From: Rahnella bonaserana | GTDB lineage: Bacteria > Pseudomonadota > Gammaproteobacteria > Enterobacterales > Enterobacteriaceae | Direction of reading: 5' to 3' | DNA length: 64,000 bases | Assembly: GCF_019049675.1 (NCBI RefSeq) | Contig: NZ_JAFMOW010000061.1 | Span: 149,803-213,802 of the forward strand | Shown here: in pieces, positions 27,086 through 44,081 of the stretch | Layout: each line of letters begins with the position of its first letter | Position numbering within the stretch: position 1 is the first letter of the stretch | Notes under the pieces: generated by a model | Told to the model about the DNA's origin: nothing | The model's input: the letters and a program-made list of their open reading frames with translations, nothing else | Database searches by the model: none | Program-made: the position numbers and the translations under genes

Positions 27086-27694
27086 TCAAACGGCGTGCTT
27101 GACCTGTTCGTCCAGCTCTTGAGATGTTATATCGGCAACCTGCGGGGAAAGTTTACGTTTTTTTACTGCTCGGGATGGGGGCTGGCAAAGACTGCAAACA
27201 AACCCGTGACGGGGCTGGTGTGCATGGGTAATAAATGAACCGTCACAGCAGTTACAGGCAGAGAGCTGCAACATGCCACTGTCGACAAAACGGACCAGAG
27301 TCCACGCTCGTGTCAGCGCGAGGATCGGCGCTTCACCTGGCTGTTCAGGACATTGTTCAAGATACAGACGGTAAGCTTTAATCACCGCTTCCACCCCATT
27401 ACAATGCCCGCTCTTTAAGAGGAAAGAGTACGCGTTGTAAAACATGGAAGAATGAATGTTTTGTTCCCAGGTCATAAACCAGTCAGTAGAGAACGGCAAC
27501 ATTCCTTTCGGCGGAGGACTTCCACGCAGTTCTTTGTATAGTTTGATCAGCCGGCCACGGCTTAATTGCGTTTCGCTTTCCAGCATCTGCAATCTGGCAC
27601 CCAGCGTAATCAGTTCCATGGCAAGCTGAATGTCGCGTGCTTCCTGAACGATACTTTTTTCTGCCGGTTTGGTTAACCCATCTTTCCCAGACAT
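27086..27694 (-). CDS. flhC: FlhC, flagellar master regulator subunit
   Basis: A 202-residue subunit of the FlhD4C2 activator that opens the flagellar class II promoters. It has the helical N-terminus ([28 protein letters not shown]) and the four-cysteine zinc site near the C-terminus (CNCC and CSLC). The gap to flhD is only 2 nt, so the two are made together. Length and sequence agree with enteric FlhC. Confidence 0.97.
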   Translation of the reverse strand: MSGKDGLTKPAEKSIVQEARDIQLAMELITLGARLQMLESETQLSRGRLIKLYKELRGSPPPKGMLPFSTDWFMTWEQNIHSSMFYNAYSFLLKSGHCNGVEAVIKAYRLYLEQCPEQPGEAPILALTRAWTLVRFVDSGMLQLSACNCCDGSFITHAHQPRHGFVCSLCQPPSRAVKKRKLSPQVADITSQELDEQVKHAV

Positions 27695-27696
27695 AG

Positions 27697-28041
27697 CTAC
27701 GCCCTTTTCTTCATCGCGCCGCTGTCTTTCGCAGCCAGACCTTTGAGCAAATGACTCGACAACAGAATGCCGGTGTGGATTTGCTGTAAGTCATCCACCC
27801 GCGATTCTTGTGTCAGACGTTCAATAGTTTTGCTGTCATCAAAGCGGAACTGACACAAAAGCTGGTTCGTTTCAGCTAATTTCACCATTTGTGGCAACGT
27901 GAGCTGGCCAAGAGCGTCTGCCATGACGTCATCAATACCCAACCGGAACATCGCTGAGGCTTTTTCGTCGTTAATCAAACGCTGTGCCAACAGTAAATAT
28001 GACAGGTTGATATCATATATGTGCTTAAGCAATTCGGACAT
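27697..28041 (-). CDS. flhD: FlhD, flagellar master regulator subunit
   Basis: A 114-residue protein, nearly identical to E. coli FlhD in the core ([53 protein letters not shown]). It partners FlhC on DNA. The start MSELLKH is two residues shorter than E. coli, which begins MHTSELLKH. A long leader and a CRP site lie upstream. Its C-terminal tail ([12 protein letters not shown]) is diverged, as usual for the family. Confidence 0.97.
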   Translation of the reverse strand: MSELLKHIYDINLSYLLLAQRLINDEKASAMFRLGIDDVMADALGQLTLPQMVKLAETNQLLCQFRFDDSKTIERLTQESRVDDLQQIHTGILLSSHLLKGLAAKDSGAMKKRA

Positions 28042-28394
28042 TCTGTTCTACCCCATTACCGATGCCACTTTTTAAAGTGGCTGATTGATAGACATATTCC
28101 ATGCAGCGAGAGTTTCACCCGGCGTGACAGGAGTATTTTTTACTATCAAAACAATTGGATCATTGGCTGATTAATAAATCTCACGATAACAATTAGATTT
28201 ATCCCGCGGTATTTACTTCACCGCCAATACAAAGTTGTTCCTGATGTAAACTAAATTAATTGAGACAATTGCACTGCTAAGTATTAGTAAAACACTTTAG
28301 TTTTGATGTACTGGCAGGGTCCGTTGCTGTGATGGCGTGTCTTTCAGTGAAACGCTTTTACATACATTATTAGGAATAATCTTACTACGACGCA

Positions 28395-28424
28395 ACTCTA
28401 ACCCCGTTTCCTTTACACATACAA
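28395..28424 (-). promoter_or_regulatory. flhD: Possible flhDC promoter
   Basis: TTGTAT, 18 nt, TAGAGT on the minus strand. The implied start near 28388 would be about 72 nt downstream of the CRP-site centre, the same offset as reported for E. coli flhDC, and leaves a leader of about 350 nt. The hexamers are weak, so the position relies on the CRP spacing. Confidence 0.4.
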
Positions 28425-28450
28425 TCTTGCCGTGGACGAATTTTGAATAA

Positions 28451-28470
28451 AGTGTGACGCACATCACACT
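28451..28470 (-). promoter_or_regulatory. CRP-cAMP binding site upstream of flhDC
   Basis: AGTGTGA-CGCACA-TCACACT is a perfect dyad containing the full consensus TGTGA-N6-TCACA. It lies 410 nt upstream of the flhD ATG. CRP activates flhDC in E. coli from one such site, so motility here is probably also catabolite-controlled. Confidence 0.85.
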
Positions 28471-28895
28471 TTTGAAATTTATTTTGCCTCCAAAAGTGCA
28501 ATTTATCGTGAGAATTTGCGCAGATTTAAGTCAAAAGTAAAAAAGCATCTAAAAACCTGTCTTCAAACTGTCTTTTTTCGCCATTTTTAGATCATTTTGT
28601 ACAAAGACCACCTAAAGCCAAATGATTAGCACAGGCGGCAATTAATCATAGTTCATACAGTGTTATATGCTGCAAATTTCATATAGCGTGATCATTGTGC
28701 TATTAATGCGCAAACCAGTCATGGCGGGGCTTTTCGGGGAGTTGTCTTAAAGAATTGTGTTTAAAATGCCGGCGAATTGTTCTGAAATCGTGAGCAATCA
28801 CGTGGTTTCAAAAGTAAAAAGAAAATGATTGTAATAATTTGTTTCTTCGCAGGAGGAAACATCCAGTCATTGGACCAGATTGATAAGGAGAAGTG

Positions 28896-28994
28896 ATGAA
28901 ACAGCGGGTTCTTGCCGTGCTTACCTATCGGCAACTGTTCAGGAAAACTTTAATGATTGGGGTTAAAAAAGTGGTTTATCTGGCGCAAGCATAA
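28896..28994 (+). CDS. Unannotated 32-residue basic small protein
   Basis: ATG 28896 is preceded by a strong ribosome site (TAAGGAG, 5-nt spacing) and opens 32 codons ending in TAA. The peptide starts MKQRVLAVLTYRQLF and ends YLAQA. It has seven Lys/Arg and no acidic residue, with hydrophobic residues spaced as in an amphipathic or membrane-skimming helix. It reads away from flhDC in a region with no other gene. I do not recognise it. The ribosome site and composition favour a real small protein or a leader peptide; its length alone could be chance. Confidence 0.5.
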   Translation: MKQRVLAVLTYRQLFRKTLMIGVKKVVYLAQA

Positions 28995-29234
28995 ATTGAC
29001 AGCCTAAGAATAGGATTTTTATTACCTAACCAGCATCCCCCGCCAGCTTTTACGCGATAAATACGCATTAAACACATTTTTAGCGGAGAGTATAAAGGTA
29101 TAAGGGAATCACCTGCGGGTGTGAAGGTCATTAAATTGTCTTATTCGCAGAATATGCGAGTGCGGATACTTTTGAAGGGTGATTACTTTCATTCAAAGTA
29201 ATCCGATAAGTCACTGAGTGTTAATACAGCAAAA

Positions 29235-29266
29235 TAAAAAAAGCCTGCTGATATTTCAGACAGGCT
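29235..29266 (-). terminator. Rho-independent terminator of yeeZ
   Basis: AGCCTG and CAGGCT form a stem with a 13-nt loop that can pair further inside. On the minus strand it is followed by seven T. It lies 34 nt after the yeeZ stop. Confidence 0.8.
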
Positions 29267-29299
29267 ATAACTTATTATTATTCAAAAACGGTTTTACGA

Positions 29300-30124
29300 T
29301 TAAAAAGGCATAGATCGCGGGTCCGGGTACTGATACTCGAAACCGAGCTCTTTGCAGATCCGTTCGCCATCCACGATTTTGCCCTTTCCTGCTGAACCTT
29401 CTTCAGCAAAGGCAGGCGGTTGCAGTCCCATCTGTCTGGCCATTGCCGGATAGTAATCCGCTTTCGCCGGATGCTTCGGAGCACATAAGTTAAAGGTATG
29501 CCCTCCTTTTGGCCGGCTGAGCAATAACGCAATTGCCGCTACCACGTCATCCTGATGCACCAGATTGACACCGTGTTGCCCGCCTTTCACCTGGGTCTTA
29601 CCCGCCATGAACCGGCCGGGATGGCGATCTCCGCCCACCAGACCGGCCAGACGCAGTACATCGACGGAAGTGTTAGGCAATCCGTGGAACCAGTTCTCCA
29701 GCTCTTTAAGGACCTTGCCGCTGGTTGTCACCGGTTCGAGAGGAGTATCTTCCCGCACCACACCTTCTCCTTCGCCGTACACCGACGTTGAGCTGGTGAA
29801 AATAATCCGTTTCACGTTATGCGCCAGTGCGCTGTCGGTCAAAAGCTGCACCGCCTGAAAATAAAGTTCGCTTCCCTCGACGGTCCGGCGCGCGGGCAGT
29901 GTGATAATGAGAGCATCAACATTGAGCAGACGATCAAGGTCCTCCGCTTCGCATTGCATTTCCGGTGCGAAAACCAGCGGGAAACATTCGATTCCCACCA
30001 TTCTTGCGGCGTCCACGCCATCCAGCGTCGTTTTGCTGCCCACTACATCGTAGCCTTTTGCAGCCAGCGCCATTGCCAGTGGCATTCCCAGCCAGCCCAG
30101 TCCGATAATCGAAACCTTCTTCAT
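29300..30124 (-). CDS. yeeZ: YeeZ-like NAD(P)-dependent epimerase/dehydratase family protein
   Basis: A 274-residue protein, the same length as E. coli YeeZ. The Rossmann start is VSIIGLGWLGMPLA and the middle has SSTSVYGEGEG, but the YxxxK catalytic pair of extended SDRs is not obvious, so its reaction is unknown. It lies beside the his operon and is transcribed away from it, as in E. coli. The hisL region begins about 300 nt upstream. Confidence 0.88.
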   Translation of the reverse strand: MKKVSIIGLGWLGMPLAMALAAKGYDVVGSKTTLDGVDAARMVGIECFPLVFAPEMQCEAEDLDRLLNVDALIITLPARRTVEGSELYFQAVQLLTDSALAHNVKRIIFTSSTSVYGEGEGVVREDTPLEPVTTSGKVLKELENWFHGLPNTSVDVLRLAGLVGGDRHPGRFMAGKTQVKGGQHGVNLVHQDDVVAAIALLLSRPKGGHTFNLCAPKHPAKADYYPAMARQMGLQPPAFAEEGSAGKGKIVDGERICKELGFEYQYPDPRSMPF

Positions 30125-30428
30125 ACATTACTCCGTTTGTTCAGAGGCATTTGGTATCACGTCACCAACTGCTGATATCTTCCTTTATACTAGCAAACGT
30201 GGCCTTTTCCCCGTTCAGTCTGCGTAAGGTTTTCTTCGTGTCTGTTAACGGATTATTCAATTAACAGATGAAACCCCTGCAGCTGATAAGAAAAACTCAT
30301 CATCGGAAAAAAAGGTTGCGCAGTTGCTGCCCGATAGTTTAGTTTTATTGGCAATGAATTTGATATGTGCCGCGAATGATTCAAACCTGAATCACGCGAC
30401 ATCTGAATCACTGAACTGAGACACTGAC
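30125..30428. other. Intergenic region between yeeZ and hisL
   Basis: This 304-nt AT-rich interval must hold the divergent yeeZ and his promoters. I could not assign clear -35/-10 boxes by eye. No gene is seen. Confidence 0.5.
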
Positions 30429-30476
30429 ATGACAAACGTTCTGATTAACCACCATCATCACCATCACCCTGACTAG
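30429..30476 (+). CDS. hisL: his operon leader peptide
   Basis: A 15-residue leader, MTNVLIN followed by six His, Pro and Asp, then TAG. The His run makes ribosome movement depend on charged tRNA-His: stalling allows an antiterminator to form, smooth reading lets the attenuator at 30540 fold. E. coli hisL has seven His and 16 residues, so this one is slightly shorter. The sequence after it (GTGCTGGGAGAC, ATCTTCCAGTGG) matches the E. coli leader RNA arms. Confidence 0.93.
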   Translation: MTNVLINHHHHHHPD

Positions 30477-30539
30477 TCTTTCAGGCGATTGGTGCTGGGA
30501 GACTGTTTAGATCTTCCAGTGGCGCAGAACGCAGAGATA

Positions 30540-30573
30540 GCCCCCGGAAGATTTCTTCCGGGGGCTTTTTTTT
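30540..30573 (+). terminator. his operon attenuator
   Basis: A perfect GC-rich dyad (GCCCCCGGAAGA / TCTTCCGGGGGC) is followed by eight T, 64 nt after the hisL stop and 73 nt before hisG. The upstream segment ATCTTCCAG can pair with the left arm as antiterminator. This is the classical his attenuation arrangement. Confidence 0.93.
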
Positions 30574-30645
30574 GGCCTGACGGATTGAAGTTAGAGAAAT
30601 TTAAACAAAACGATTTATATAAATTATTGAGAAACTGAGGTCATC

Positions 30646-31545
30646 ATGCTGGATAAAACACGTTTACGGATAGCAATGCAGAAGTCGGGTCGCCTGAGCG
30701 ATGAATCACGCGAATTACTGGCGCGCTGCGGCATTAAAATCAACCTGCAGGAACAGCGTCTGATCGCGTTCGCTGAAAACATGCCTATCGATATTTTGCG
30801 TGTACGTGATGACGATATCCCGGGACTGGTAATGGATGGCGTGGTCGATCTGGGGATTATCGGTGAAAACGTGCTTGAAGAAGAACTGCTGAGCCGTCGC
30901 GCTCAGGGCGAAGACCCGCGTTACTTCACGTTGCGTCGTCTGGATTTCGGCGGCTGCCGCTTGTCTCTGGCTACCCCGCTGGACACCGAATACACCGGCC
31001 CGCAAAGTCTGCAAAACGCGCGTATCGCGACCTCTTATCCTCACCTGCTCAAGCAGTATCTCGATAAAAAAGGCGTCGATTTCAAATCCTGCCTGCTGAA
31101 CGGTTCTGTTGAAGTCGCTCCGCGCGCCGGTCTGTCGGATGCGATCTGCGACCTGGTGTCTACGGGCGCGACGCTGGAAGCCAACGGCCTGCGCGAAGTG
31201 GAGGTGATTTATCGCTCCAAAGCCTGTCTCATCCAGCGCGACGGCGAAATGCCACAAGAGAAACAACTGCTGATCGACAAAATGATGACCCGTATTCAGG
31301 GCGTAATTCAGGCCCGTGAATCCAAATACATTATGTTGCACGCGCCGAGCGAGCGTCTGGATGAGATCGTTGCCCTGCTGCCGGGTGCCGAACGTCCGAC
31401 CATTCTGCCTCTGGCAGGCGATCAGCAACGCGTGGCGATGCACATGGTCAGCAGCGAAACGCTGTTCTGGGAAACCATGGAGAAACTGAAAGCGCTGGGC
31501 GCCAGCTCCATTCTGGTTCTGCCAATCGAAAAAATGATGGAGTAA
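30646..31545 (+). CDS. hisG: HisG, ATP phosphoribosyltransferase (long form)
   Basis: A 299-residue enzyme for the first step of histidine synthesis: ATP plus PRPP gives phosphoribosyl-ATP. It has the periplasmic-binding-protein-like catalytic fold ([23 protein letters not shown], the PRPP loop DLVSTGATL) and the C-terminal regulatory domain (about residues 225-299) for feedback inhibition by histidine, so it needs no HisZ. It starts the eight-gene operon behind the attenuator. Confidence 0.98.
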   Translation: MLDKTRLRIAMQKSGRLSDESRELLARCGIKINLQEQRLIAFAENMPIDILRVRDDDIPGLVMDGVVDLGIIGENVLEEELLSRRAQGEDPRYFTLRRLDFGGCRLSLATPLDTEYTGPQSLQNARIATSYPHLLKQYLDKKGVDFKSCLLNGSVEVAPRAGLSDAICDLVSTGATLEANGLREVEVIYRSKACLIQRDGEMPQEKQLLIDKMMTRIQGVIQARESKYIMLHAPSERLDEIVALLPGAERPTILPLAGDQQRVAMHMVSSETLFWETMEKLKALGASSILVLPIEKMME

Positions 31546-31548
31546 GCC

Positions 31549-37158
<5,610 letters not shown>

Positions 37159-37162
<4 letters not shown>

Positions 37163-37800
37163 GTAATCAGGACATAAAAACCGGTCTGCTGACCGGTGAA
37201 CAGATCAGCCAGCTCGACTGGGCAAAGGTGGATAACCTGATGCCGGCCATCATCCAGCATGCGGTGTCGGGTGAAGTACTGATGCTCGGTTATATGAATC
37301 AGGAAGCGCTGAGCGTTACCCAGTCTTCCGGTAAAGTGACTTTTTATTCGCGCACCAAAGAGCGTCTTTGGACTAAAGGCGAAACCTCAGAAAACTTTCT
37401 GAACGTAGTCAGCATCACACCAGATTGTGACAATGACACACTGCTGGTTCTGGTAAATCCGGTTGGCCCGACCTGCCATAAAGGCAATAACAGCTGCTTC
37501 CACCCTGCCGAAACCGACTGGGCGTTTTTGTATCAGCTCGAAGAACTGCTGGCATCGCGTAAAACCGCCGATCCTGAAAGCTCTTATACCGCCAAACTGT
37601 ACGCCAGCGGGACCAAACGTATCGCGCAAAAAGTCGGTGAAGAAGGTGTGGAAACCGCGCTGGCCGCCACCGTCAACGACCGTTTTGAACTGAAAAATGA
37701 AGCCTCGGACCTTATCTATCACCTGCTGGTATTACTGCAGGACCAGGATTTGAACCTGAGTGCCGTGATCGACAATCTGCGTCAGCGTCACAAGAAATAA
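37159..37800 (+). CDS. hisI: HisI (HisIE), PR-AMP cyclohydrolase / PR-ATP pyrophosphatase
   Basis: A 213-residue bifunctional enzyme for steps 2 and 3. The cyclohydrolase half (about residues 1-125) has the metal sites CDNDTLL and GPTCHKG. The pyrophosphatase half has [18 protein letters not shown]. The start is GTG 37159, overlapping the hisF stop, and gives a slightly longer N-terminus than E. coli. It ends the operon at a strong terminator. Confidence 0.97.
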
Positions 37801-37830
37801 CAGCCAGCTTTAACGCTAAAACTCAGACGT

Positions 37831-37868
37831 AAAAAAGCCGCCTTTGCAGATGCATTGGCGGCTTTTTT
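37831..37868. terminator. Bidirectional terminator between hisI and gnd
   Basis: AAAAAAGCCGCC and GGCGGCTTTTTT form a 12-bp stem with A-tract on the left and T-tract on the right. It therefore works for hisI on the plus strand and for gnd on the minus strand, which converge here. Confidence 0.88.
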
Positions 37869-37916
37869 GTATCAGCGCTTAATCACCGGCGCGCTTAACA
37901 TGCGCCGGTCAGGCTA

Positions 37917-39326
37917 TTAATCCAACCATTCGGTATGGAAAACACCCTCTTTGTCGGTACGTTTGTAAGTATGTGCACCGAAGTAGTCACGCTGTGCCTG
38001 GATCAGGTTAGCTGGCAGAACCGCTGAGCGGTAGCTGTCATAGTAGTTGATCGCAGCAGAGAACGTTGGTGTCGGGATACCGTTCTGAACGGCATAAGAC
38101 ACAACATCACGCAGCGCTTGCTGATATTCATCAGCAATGTTTTTGAAGTACGGAGCCAGCAGCAGGTTGGCGATGGAAGCATTTTCAGCATACGCATCGG
38201 TAATTTTCTGCAGGAACTGAGCGCGGATGATACAACCAGCACGGAAGATCTTCGCGATTTCGCCGTAGTTCAGATCCCAGTTGTTCTCGTCTGAAGCAGC
38301 TTTGAGCTGTGAGAAACCCTGAGCGTAAGAAACAAGTTTGCCCAGATACAGAGCACGACGCACTTTCTCGATGAACTCAGCTTTGTCGCCAGAGAAAGGT
38401 TTTACAGCCGGGCCAGACAGAACTTTGGAAGCTGCAACGCGCTGATCTTTCAGGGAAGACAGGTAACGGGCAAATACGGACTCGGTAATCAGCGTCAGTG
38501 GTTCGCCCAGATCCAGTGAACTCTGGCTGGTCCATTTACCGGTGCCTTTGTTCGCTGCTTCATCCAGAATCACATCGACCAGGTATTTACCCTCTTCGTC
38601 TTTCTTGGTGAAGATGTCTTTGGTGATATCGATCAGGTAGCTGCTCAGCTCGCCTTTGTTCCAGTCAGCGAAGGTGGTTGCCAGCTCTTCGTTGCTCAGG
38701 TTAAGGGACTGTTTCAGCAGGGAATACGCTTCTGCGATAAGTTGCATGTCGCCGTATTCGATACCGTTATGAACCATCTTGACGTAATGACCTGCACCAT
38801 CTGCACCGATGTAAGCTACGCAAGCATCGCCATCTTCAGCACGCGCTGCGATTTTCTCAAGAATCGGAGCCACCAGCGCGTACGCTTCTTTCTGACCGCC
38901 AGGCATGATAGATGGGCCTTTCAGTGCACCCTCTTCACCGCCGGAAACACCGGTACCGATGAAGTTGAAACCTTGCTCGGACAGCTCGCGGTTACGACGA
39001 ATAGTGTCTTTATAATAAGTGTTGCCGCCATCGATCAGGATGTCGCCTTTATCCAGATGCGGAGTCAGGGATGCGATGGTTTTGTCAGTTGCTTCACCGG
39101 CTTTCACCATCAGCAAGATACGACGAGGTTTTTCCAGTGAGTCAACAAACTCTTCGACGGTGTAGTGCGGGACCAGATTTTTACCCGGATTTTCAGCGAT
39201 GACTTCATCAGTCTTGTCACCGGAACGGTTAAAAATGGAAACGGAATAACCACGGCTTTCGATGTTAAGCGCGAGGTTACGGCCCATTACCGCCATACCG
39301 ACAACGCCGATCTGTTGTTTGGACAT
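37917..39326 (-). CDS. gnd: 6-phosphogluconate dehydrogenase
   Basis: A 469-residue enzyme that oxidises and decarboxylates 6-phosphogluconate to ribulose 5-phosphate with NADP. It has [13 protein letters not shown], the substrate loop [21 protein letters not shown] and catalytic Lys/Asn in [17 protein letters not shown] 39326 (MSKQQIG) has AGGAG 6 nt upstream; two further codons upstream are in frame but lack one. As in E. coli and Klebsiella, gnd flanks the O-antigen cluster, a place of frequent recombination. Confidence 0.98.
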   Translation of the reverse strand: MSKQQIGVVGMAVMGRNLALNIESRGYSVSIFNRSGDKTDEVIAENPGKNLVPHYTVEEFVDSLEKPRRILLMVKAGEATDKTIASLTPHLDKGDILIDGGNTYYKDTIRRNRELSEQGFNFIGTGVSGGEEGALKGPSIMPGGQKEAYALVAPILEKIAARAEDGDACVAYIGADGAGHYVKMVHNGIEYGDMQLIAEAYSLLKQSLNLSNEELATTFADWNKGELSSYLIDITKDIFTKKDEEGKYLVDVILDEAANKGTGKWTSQSSLDLGEPLTLITESVFARYLSSLKDQRVAASKVLSGPAVKPFSGDKAEFIEKVRRALYLGKLVSYAQGFSQLKAASDENNWDLNYGEIAKIFRAGCIIRAQFLQKITDAYAENASIANLLLAPYFKNIADEYQQALRDVVSYAVQNGIPTPTFSAAINYYDSYRSAVLPANLIQAQRDYFGAHTYKRTDKEGVFHTEWLD

Positions 39327-39560
39327 TAGCAACTCCTGTCTGAAATAGTTGATCGCCCAGTTTTTAGTCTAAACCCCTGTTAACAGTGAGTTTAACTGCA
39401 CTGAGCTATACAAATGAACACAAGCATTGTACATGAGAATGACGACGGGTGAACCTATTGCAGCCATAACAATATTCTGATCGCACGTACCTGCAATGAC
39501 CTGTCTCGCCTTTCTCAGAGGCCAACTTCACTTTACCGGTAACATGACGGGAATGCAGGT

Positions 39561-39595
39561 AAAAAAGAGCTGTCCGTCCCAACCGTTGCGGGCTC
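39561..39595 (-). terminator. Possible terminator of the O-antigen operon
   Basis: A GAGC/GCTC stem with further CCG/CGG pairing inside overlaps the last stop codon of the cluster and is followed by six T on the minus strand. It is imperfect, so the call is tentative. Confidence 0.45.
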
Positions 39596-40850
39596 AGGAA
39601 TCTGCGGCCATCGAATGCTGAGATAAATGCGGCAGCTCAGTCAATTGGTAAAGTCTGTTTGCCAAAAATTCTTTCTCACGGTTTACACGCCCAAAATCAA
39701 TAAGAAAAGAGGGGCTACGCATCTCGAAGAAAGATTCAAGATCCAGTTGTTCCTCACCCAATTTCAAAAAGGACCAGTCAGTCACATACTTCAAGCTATC
39801 GAATTTATTTTTATAATATTCTGACCAATAAAATGATGTACCGGACAAGCCAACGCTAGAAACTATCAACTGAAAATGGAATCGGGTGGAAAGAAAAAAA
39901 TCCTTTGCCGAAAACTGTAAACCATGTTTCCAGATCGTCTCAAAGAAAACCATTTCAATCACCGGGAATTTTTGCTTAAGCCTCTTATAAAAATATCCAT
40001 CAGAACCCGGCCTAAATTCATAAAAGCGTATTAATGAGCCAGGGAATTTTTGAATGAAAGCGCTAATTGCTAGTTCAACTTGATTTATGAAGATTTCCTC
40101 ATTTTCATCACCCTCTGATAATTCATTATGAAGGCATAACCGGAGTACTGGCGTTTCTTTTTCGACTAAAGTGACAACTTCAGAAAATGGAAAACAAAAA
40201 TAGTCATCACCAATGAAGGATATTTTACCTGGAAGAAATTTCTCTAAAACTTGATAGCTAGCATAATCACGGACATCAAAACAAAAATAGCTTTCGATGA
40301 ATTTTGAAATTTGTAAGGCTTTCTCCTCTGACAAAGGTTGCAAGCCAAGCCCTGTTGCATAAGTCAGCACATTGTGTTTTTTACCGAAGTACGAAACAAG
40401 TTCGATCAATCGAAGATTAGCTGCCCATAGTTCATTTATATAACCGCCTCCCAGCAAATGAATACTGTCAGTATCTTCAAATATATTACTCATCAATCGT
40501 TCGCGAAGAGGGAGTAGATACTCATCAGAAAATTTATCTTCGATACTACCATTCTCGCCTAATGCCTGAGCGAGTTGCCAGAGAAAATTAACACACTTAA
40601 CATCATCATAAAGATTTGAAGCAACTAAGGGATCCACGGCATCAAGATAAATTATTGCATTCGGATATACTCTTTTGATGTGATTAATCCATCCTCTGGT
40701 GAGCATATCATCACCATAGTTTGGCATCCCGGAAGCAGAAATAAGGTAGAAGGTTTTTTGGGGAGAAGGTGTAGGAATAGAAGTGGTTGTTTGCAGAGGT
40801 TCAACAATTTCTTTTTTTTCATTTTTGGAAAAAAAACCAAAAAAACTCAT
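39594..40850 (-). CDS. Polysaccharide pyruvyl transferase family protein
   Basis: A 418-residue protein with the family's N-terminal signature (ISASGMPNYGDDMLTRGW) and the glycine motif HLLGGGYINELW. Later it has a FIGDDYFCF segment and an STRFHFQL motif, all usual for enzymes that move pyruvate from PEP onto sugars. The first 25 or so residues (MSFFGFFSKNEKK) are a variable extension. I chose ATG 40850, with AAGGA 7 nt upstream; ATG 40877, which overlaps the upstream stop (ATGA), would add nine residues. It is the last gene of the O-antigen unit and would decorate or cap the galactan with pyruvate ketal. The substrate is inferred. Confidence 0.78.
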   Translation of the reverse strand: MSFFGFFSKNEKKEIVEPLQTTTSIPTPSPQKTFYLISASGMPNYGDDMLTRGWINHIKRVYPNAIIYLDAVDPLVASNLYDDVKCVNFLWQLAQALGENGSIEDKFSDEYLLPLRERLMSNIFEDTDSIHLLGGGYINELWAANLRLIELVSYFGKKHNVLTYATGLGLQPLSEEKALQISKFIESYFCFDVRDYASYQVLEKFLPGKISFIGDDYFCFPFSEVVTLVEKETPVLRLCLHNELSEGDENEEIFINQVELAISAFIQKFPGSLIRFYEFRPGSDGYFYKRLKQKFPVIEMVFFETIWKHGLQFSAKDFFLSTRFHFQLIVSSVGLSGTSFYWSEYYKNKFDSLKYVTDWSFLKLGEEQLDLESFFEMRSPSFLIDFGRVNREKEFLANRLYQLTELPHLSQHSMAADS

Positions 40851-40873
40851 ATTGAGATCCTTATGGACATTAC

Positions 40874-42010
40874 TCATTCTTTATTTGATAAATAATCATA
40901 AAGTTTAATAGTTTCTTTTGTGATTATTTTTGAGCAAAACTTTTCTTCTATTAGCTTTCTTCCATTTTGACCCATTATAGCTCTAGCATCTTTGCTTAAT
41001 AGTAATTTTTTTAAACTCTCAGCTAATGCATCGACGTTTCCTTTATCGATGATAAGTCCATTCTTATTGTTTTCAATAAGACTACTGCAACCCCCAACAT
41101 CATACGAAATTATAGCTCGCCCCACAGAACACGCCTCGAGGAGAATTCTGGGTATTCCTTCAGGATACATGGAAGGAAGTGCAACGATATTAGAGTCTTT
41201 GATTAAACCTTTCATATCATCGCATTTACCAAGCCAGTTTATTTCCCCATTCTTGTGAGCCTTTTCAAGAAAACTGAGAGGGATTGAATCGGGATCATCT
41301 GGTGTTGGTATACCTGCAACGTTTAAAGTAAACATAACACCTTCCGATGCCAGGCGTTTCTTTACGATGATCAAGTCAGCAAGTCCCTTACTCCACAACA
41401 ACCGACTCGCGAATAAGACAAATGGAGTTTCTCTTGAAGGTTCTTTAGAATAAGGGAATTCATTAATATTTATTCCTGCACCATCTATAACTACTGTTCT
41501 ATCCTTATTAATTTTGGAGAAATTTAAAATGCATGACCTGTCACTTTGATGTTCGAATGTCACTAAACAATTTTTATTAGAAAATATGAAATTATAAAGT
41601 GGTTTTACAAATCGCTTAATCAGAGAAAACTTAAAGGTCTTCTTTGTAAACACACGACCTAAACCTACAAAGCTAATAATGATACTCTTTGAAAATATCT
41701 TTGCATATAATCCGCCAATCAGCCCTGGCTTAATCGTAATACAATGTAAAACATCAGCATCAATTGATTTGATCAACCTAGTGATACTTATTAACTCACT
41801 AGCAAACTTGAATGGATTTACAGACTGGGCAGAAATTGATGAATTATGACAAACGAAACCCAGATTATTAAACTTCGTTACTAACAATTGATCAACAAAG
41901 TTACTTATAATATGAATTTGGTAACCCGCTTGCTGCGCACGCTCTGCTCTTTCAATCCAATGTAAATCGAAATACCAATCAGTATTTATGAAATAACATA
42001 TTTTTCTCAT
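40874..42010 (-). CDS. wbbO: GT4-type galactosyltransferase, WbbO-like
   Basis: A 378-residue family 4 (GT-B) glycosyltransferase. The C-terminal half has FASRLLWSKGLADLI, the sugar-nucleotide loop SMYPEGIPRILLEACSVG and DVGGCSSLIENNKNG, placing the retaining ExxxxxxxE motif. Its size and its position after glf and wbbN match WbbO of the Klebsiella D-galactan I cluster, which acts early in chain initiation. The symbol rests on gene order. GTG 42013 lies one codon upstream of ATG 42010. The gene is strongly AT-rich. Confidence 0.72.
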   Translation of the reverse strand: MRKICYFINTDWYFDLHWIERAERAQQAGYQIHIISNFVDQLLVTKFNNLGFVCHNSSISAQSVNPFKFASELISITRLIKSIDADVLHCITIKPGLIGGLYAKIFSKSIIISFVGLGRVFTKKTFKFSLIKRFVKPLYNFIFSNKNCLVTFEHQSDRSCILNFSKINKDRTVVIDGAGININEFPYSKEPSRETPFVLFASRLLWSKGLADLIIVKKRLASEGVMFTLNVAGIPTPDDPDSIPLSFLEKAHKNGEINWLGKCDDMKGLIKDSNIVALPSMYPEGIPRILLEACSVGRAIISYDVGGCSSLIENNKNGLIIDKGNVDALAESLKKLLLSKDARAIMGQNGRKLIEEKFCSKIITKETIKLYDYLSNKE

Positions 42011-42023
42011 CACTTATTTACCA

Positions 42024-44071
<2,048 letters not shown>

Positions 44072-44081
44072 TTATACCTTA

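Larger units (their letters stand above)
28042..29234. other. Long AT-rich regulatory region upstream of flhDC
   Basis: About 1.2 kb separates flhD from the yeeZ terminator. It holds the flhDC leader (about 350 nt if the promoter below is right), a perfect CRP site, AT-rich tracts that would suit H-NS, and a 32-codon ORF reading away from flhDC. A dyad CGTGA-GCAA-TCACG lies at 28789-28802. I see no other gene. Long, multi-input flhDC control regions are known in enterics. Confidence 0.7.

Noticed and set aside
30429..30476. Run of six His codons that could look like an affinity tag or vector DNA
   Set aside because: It is the natural his leader peptide, followed by the conserved attenuator.
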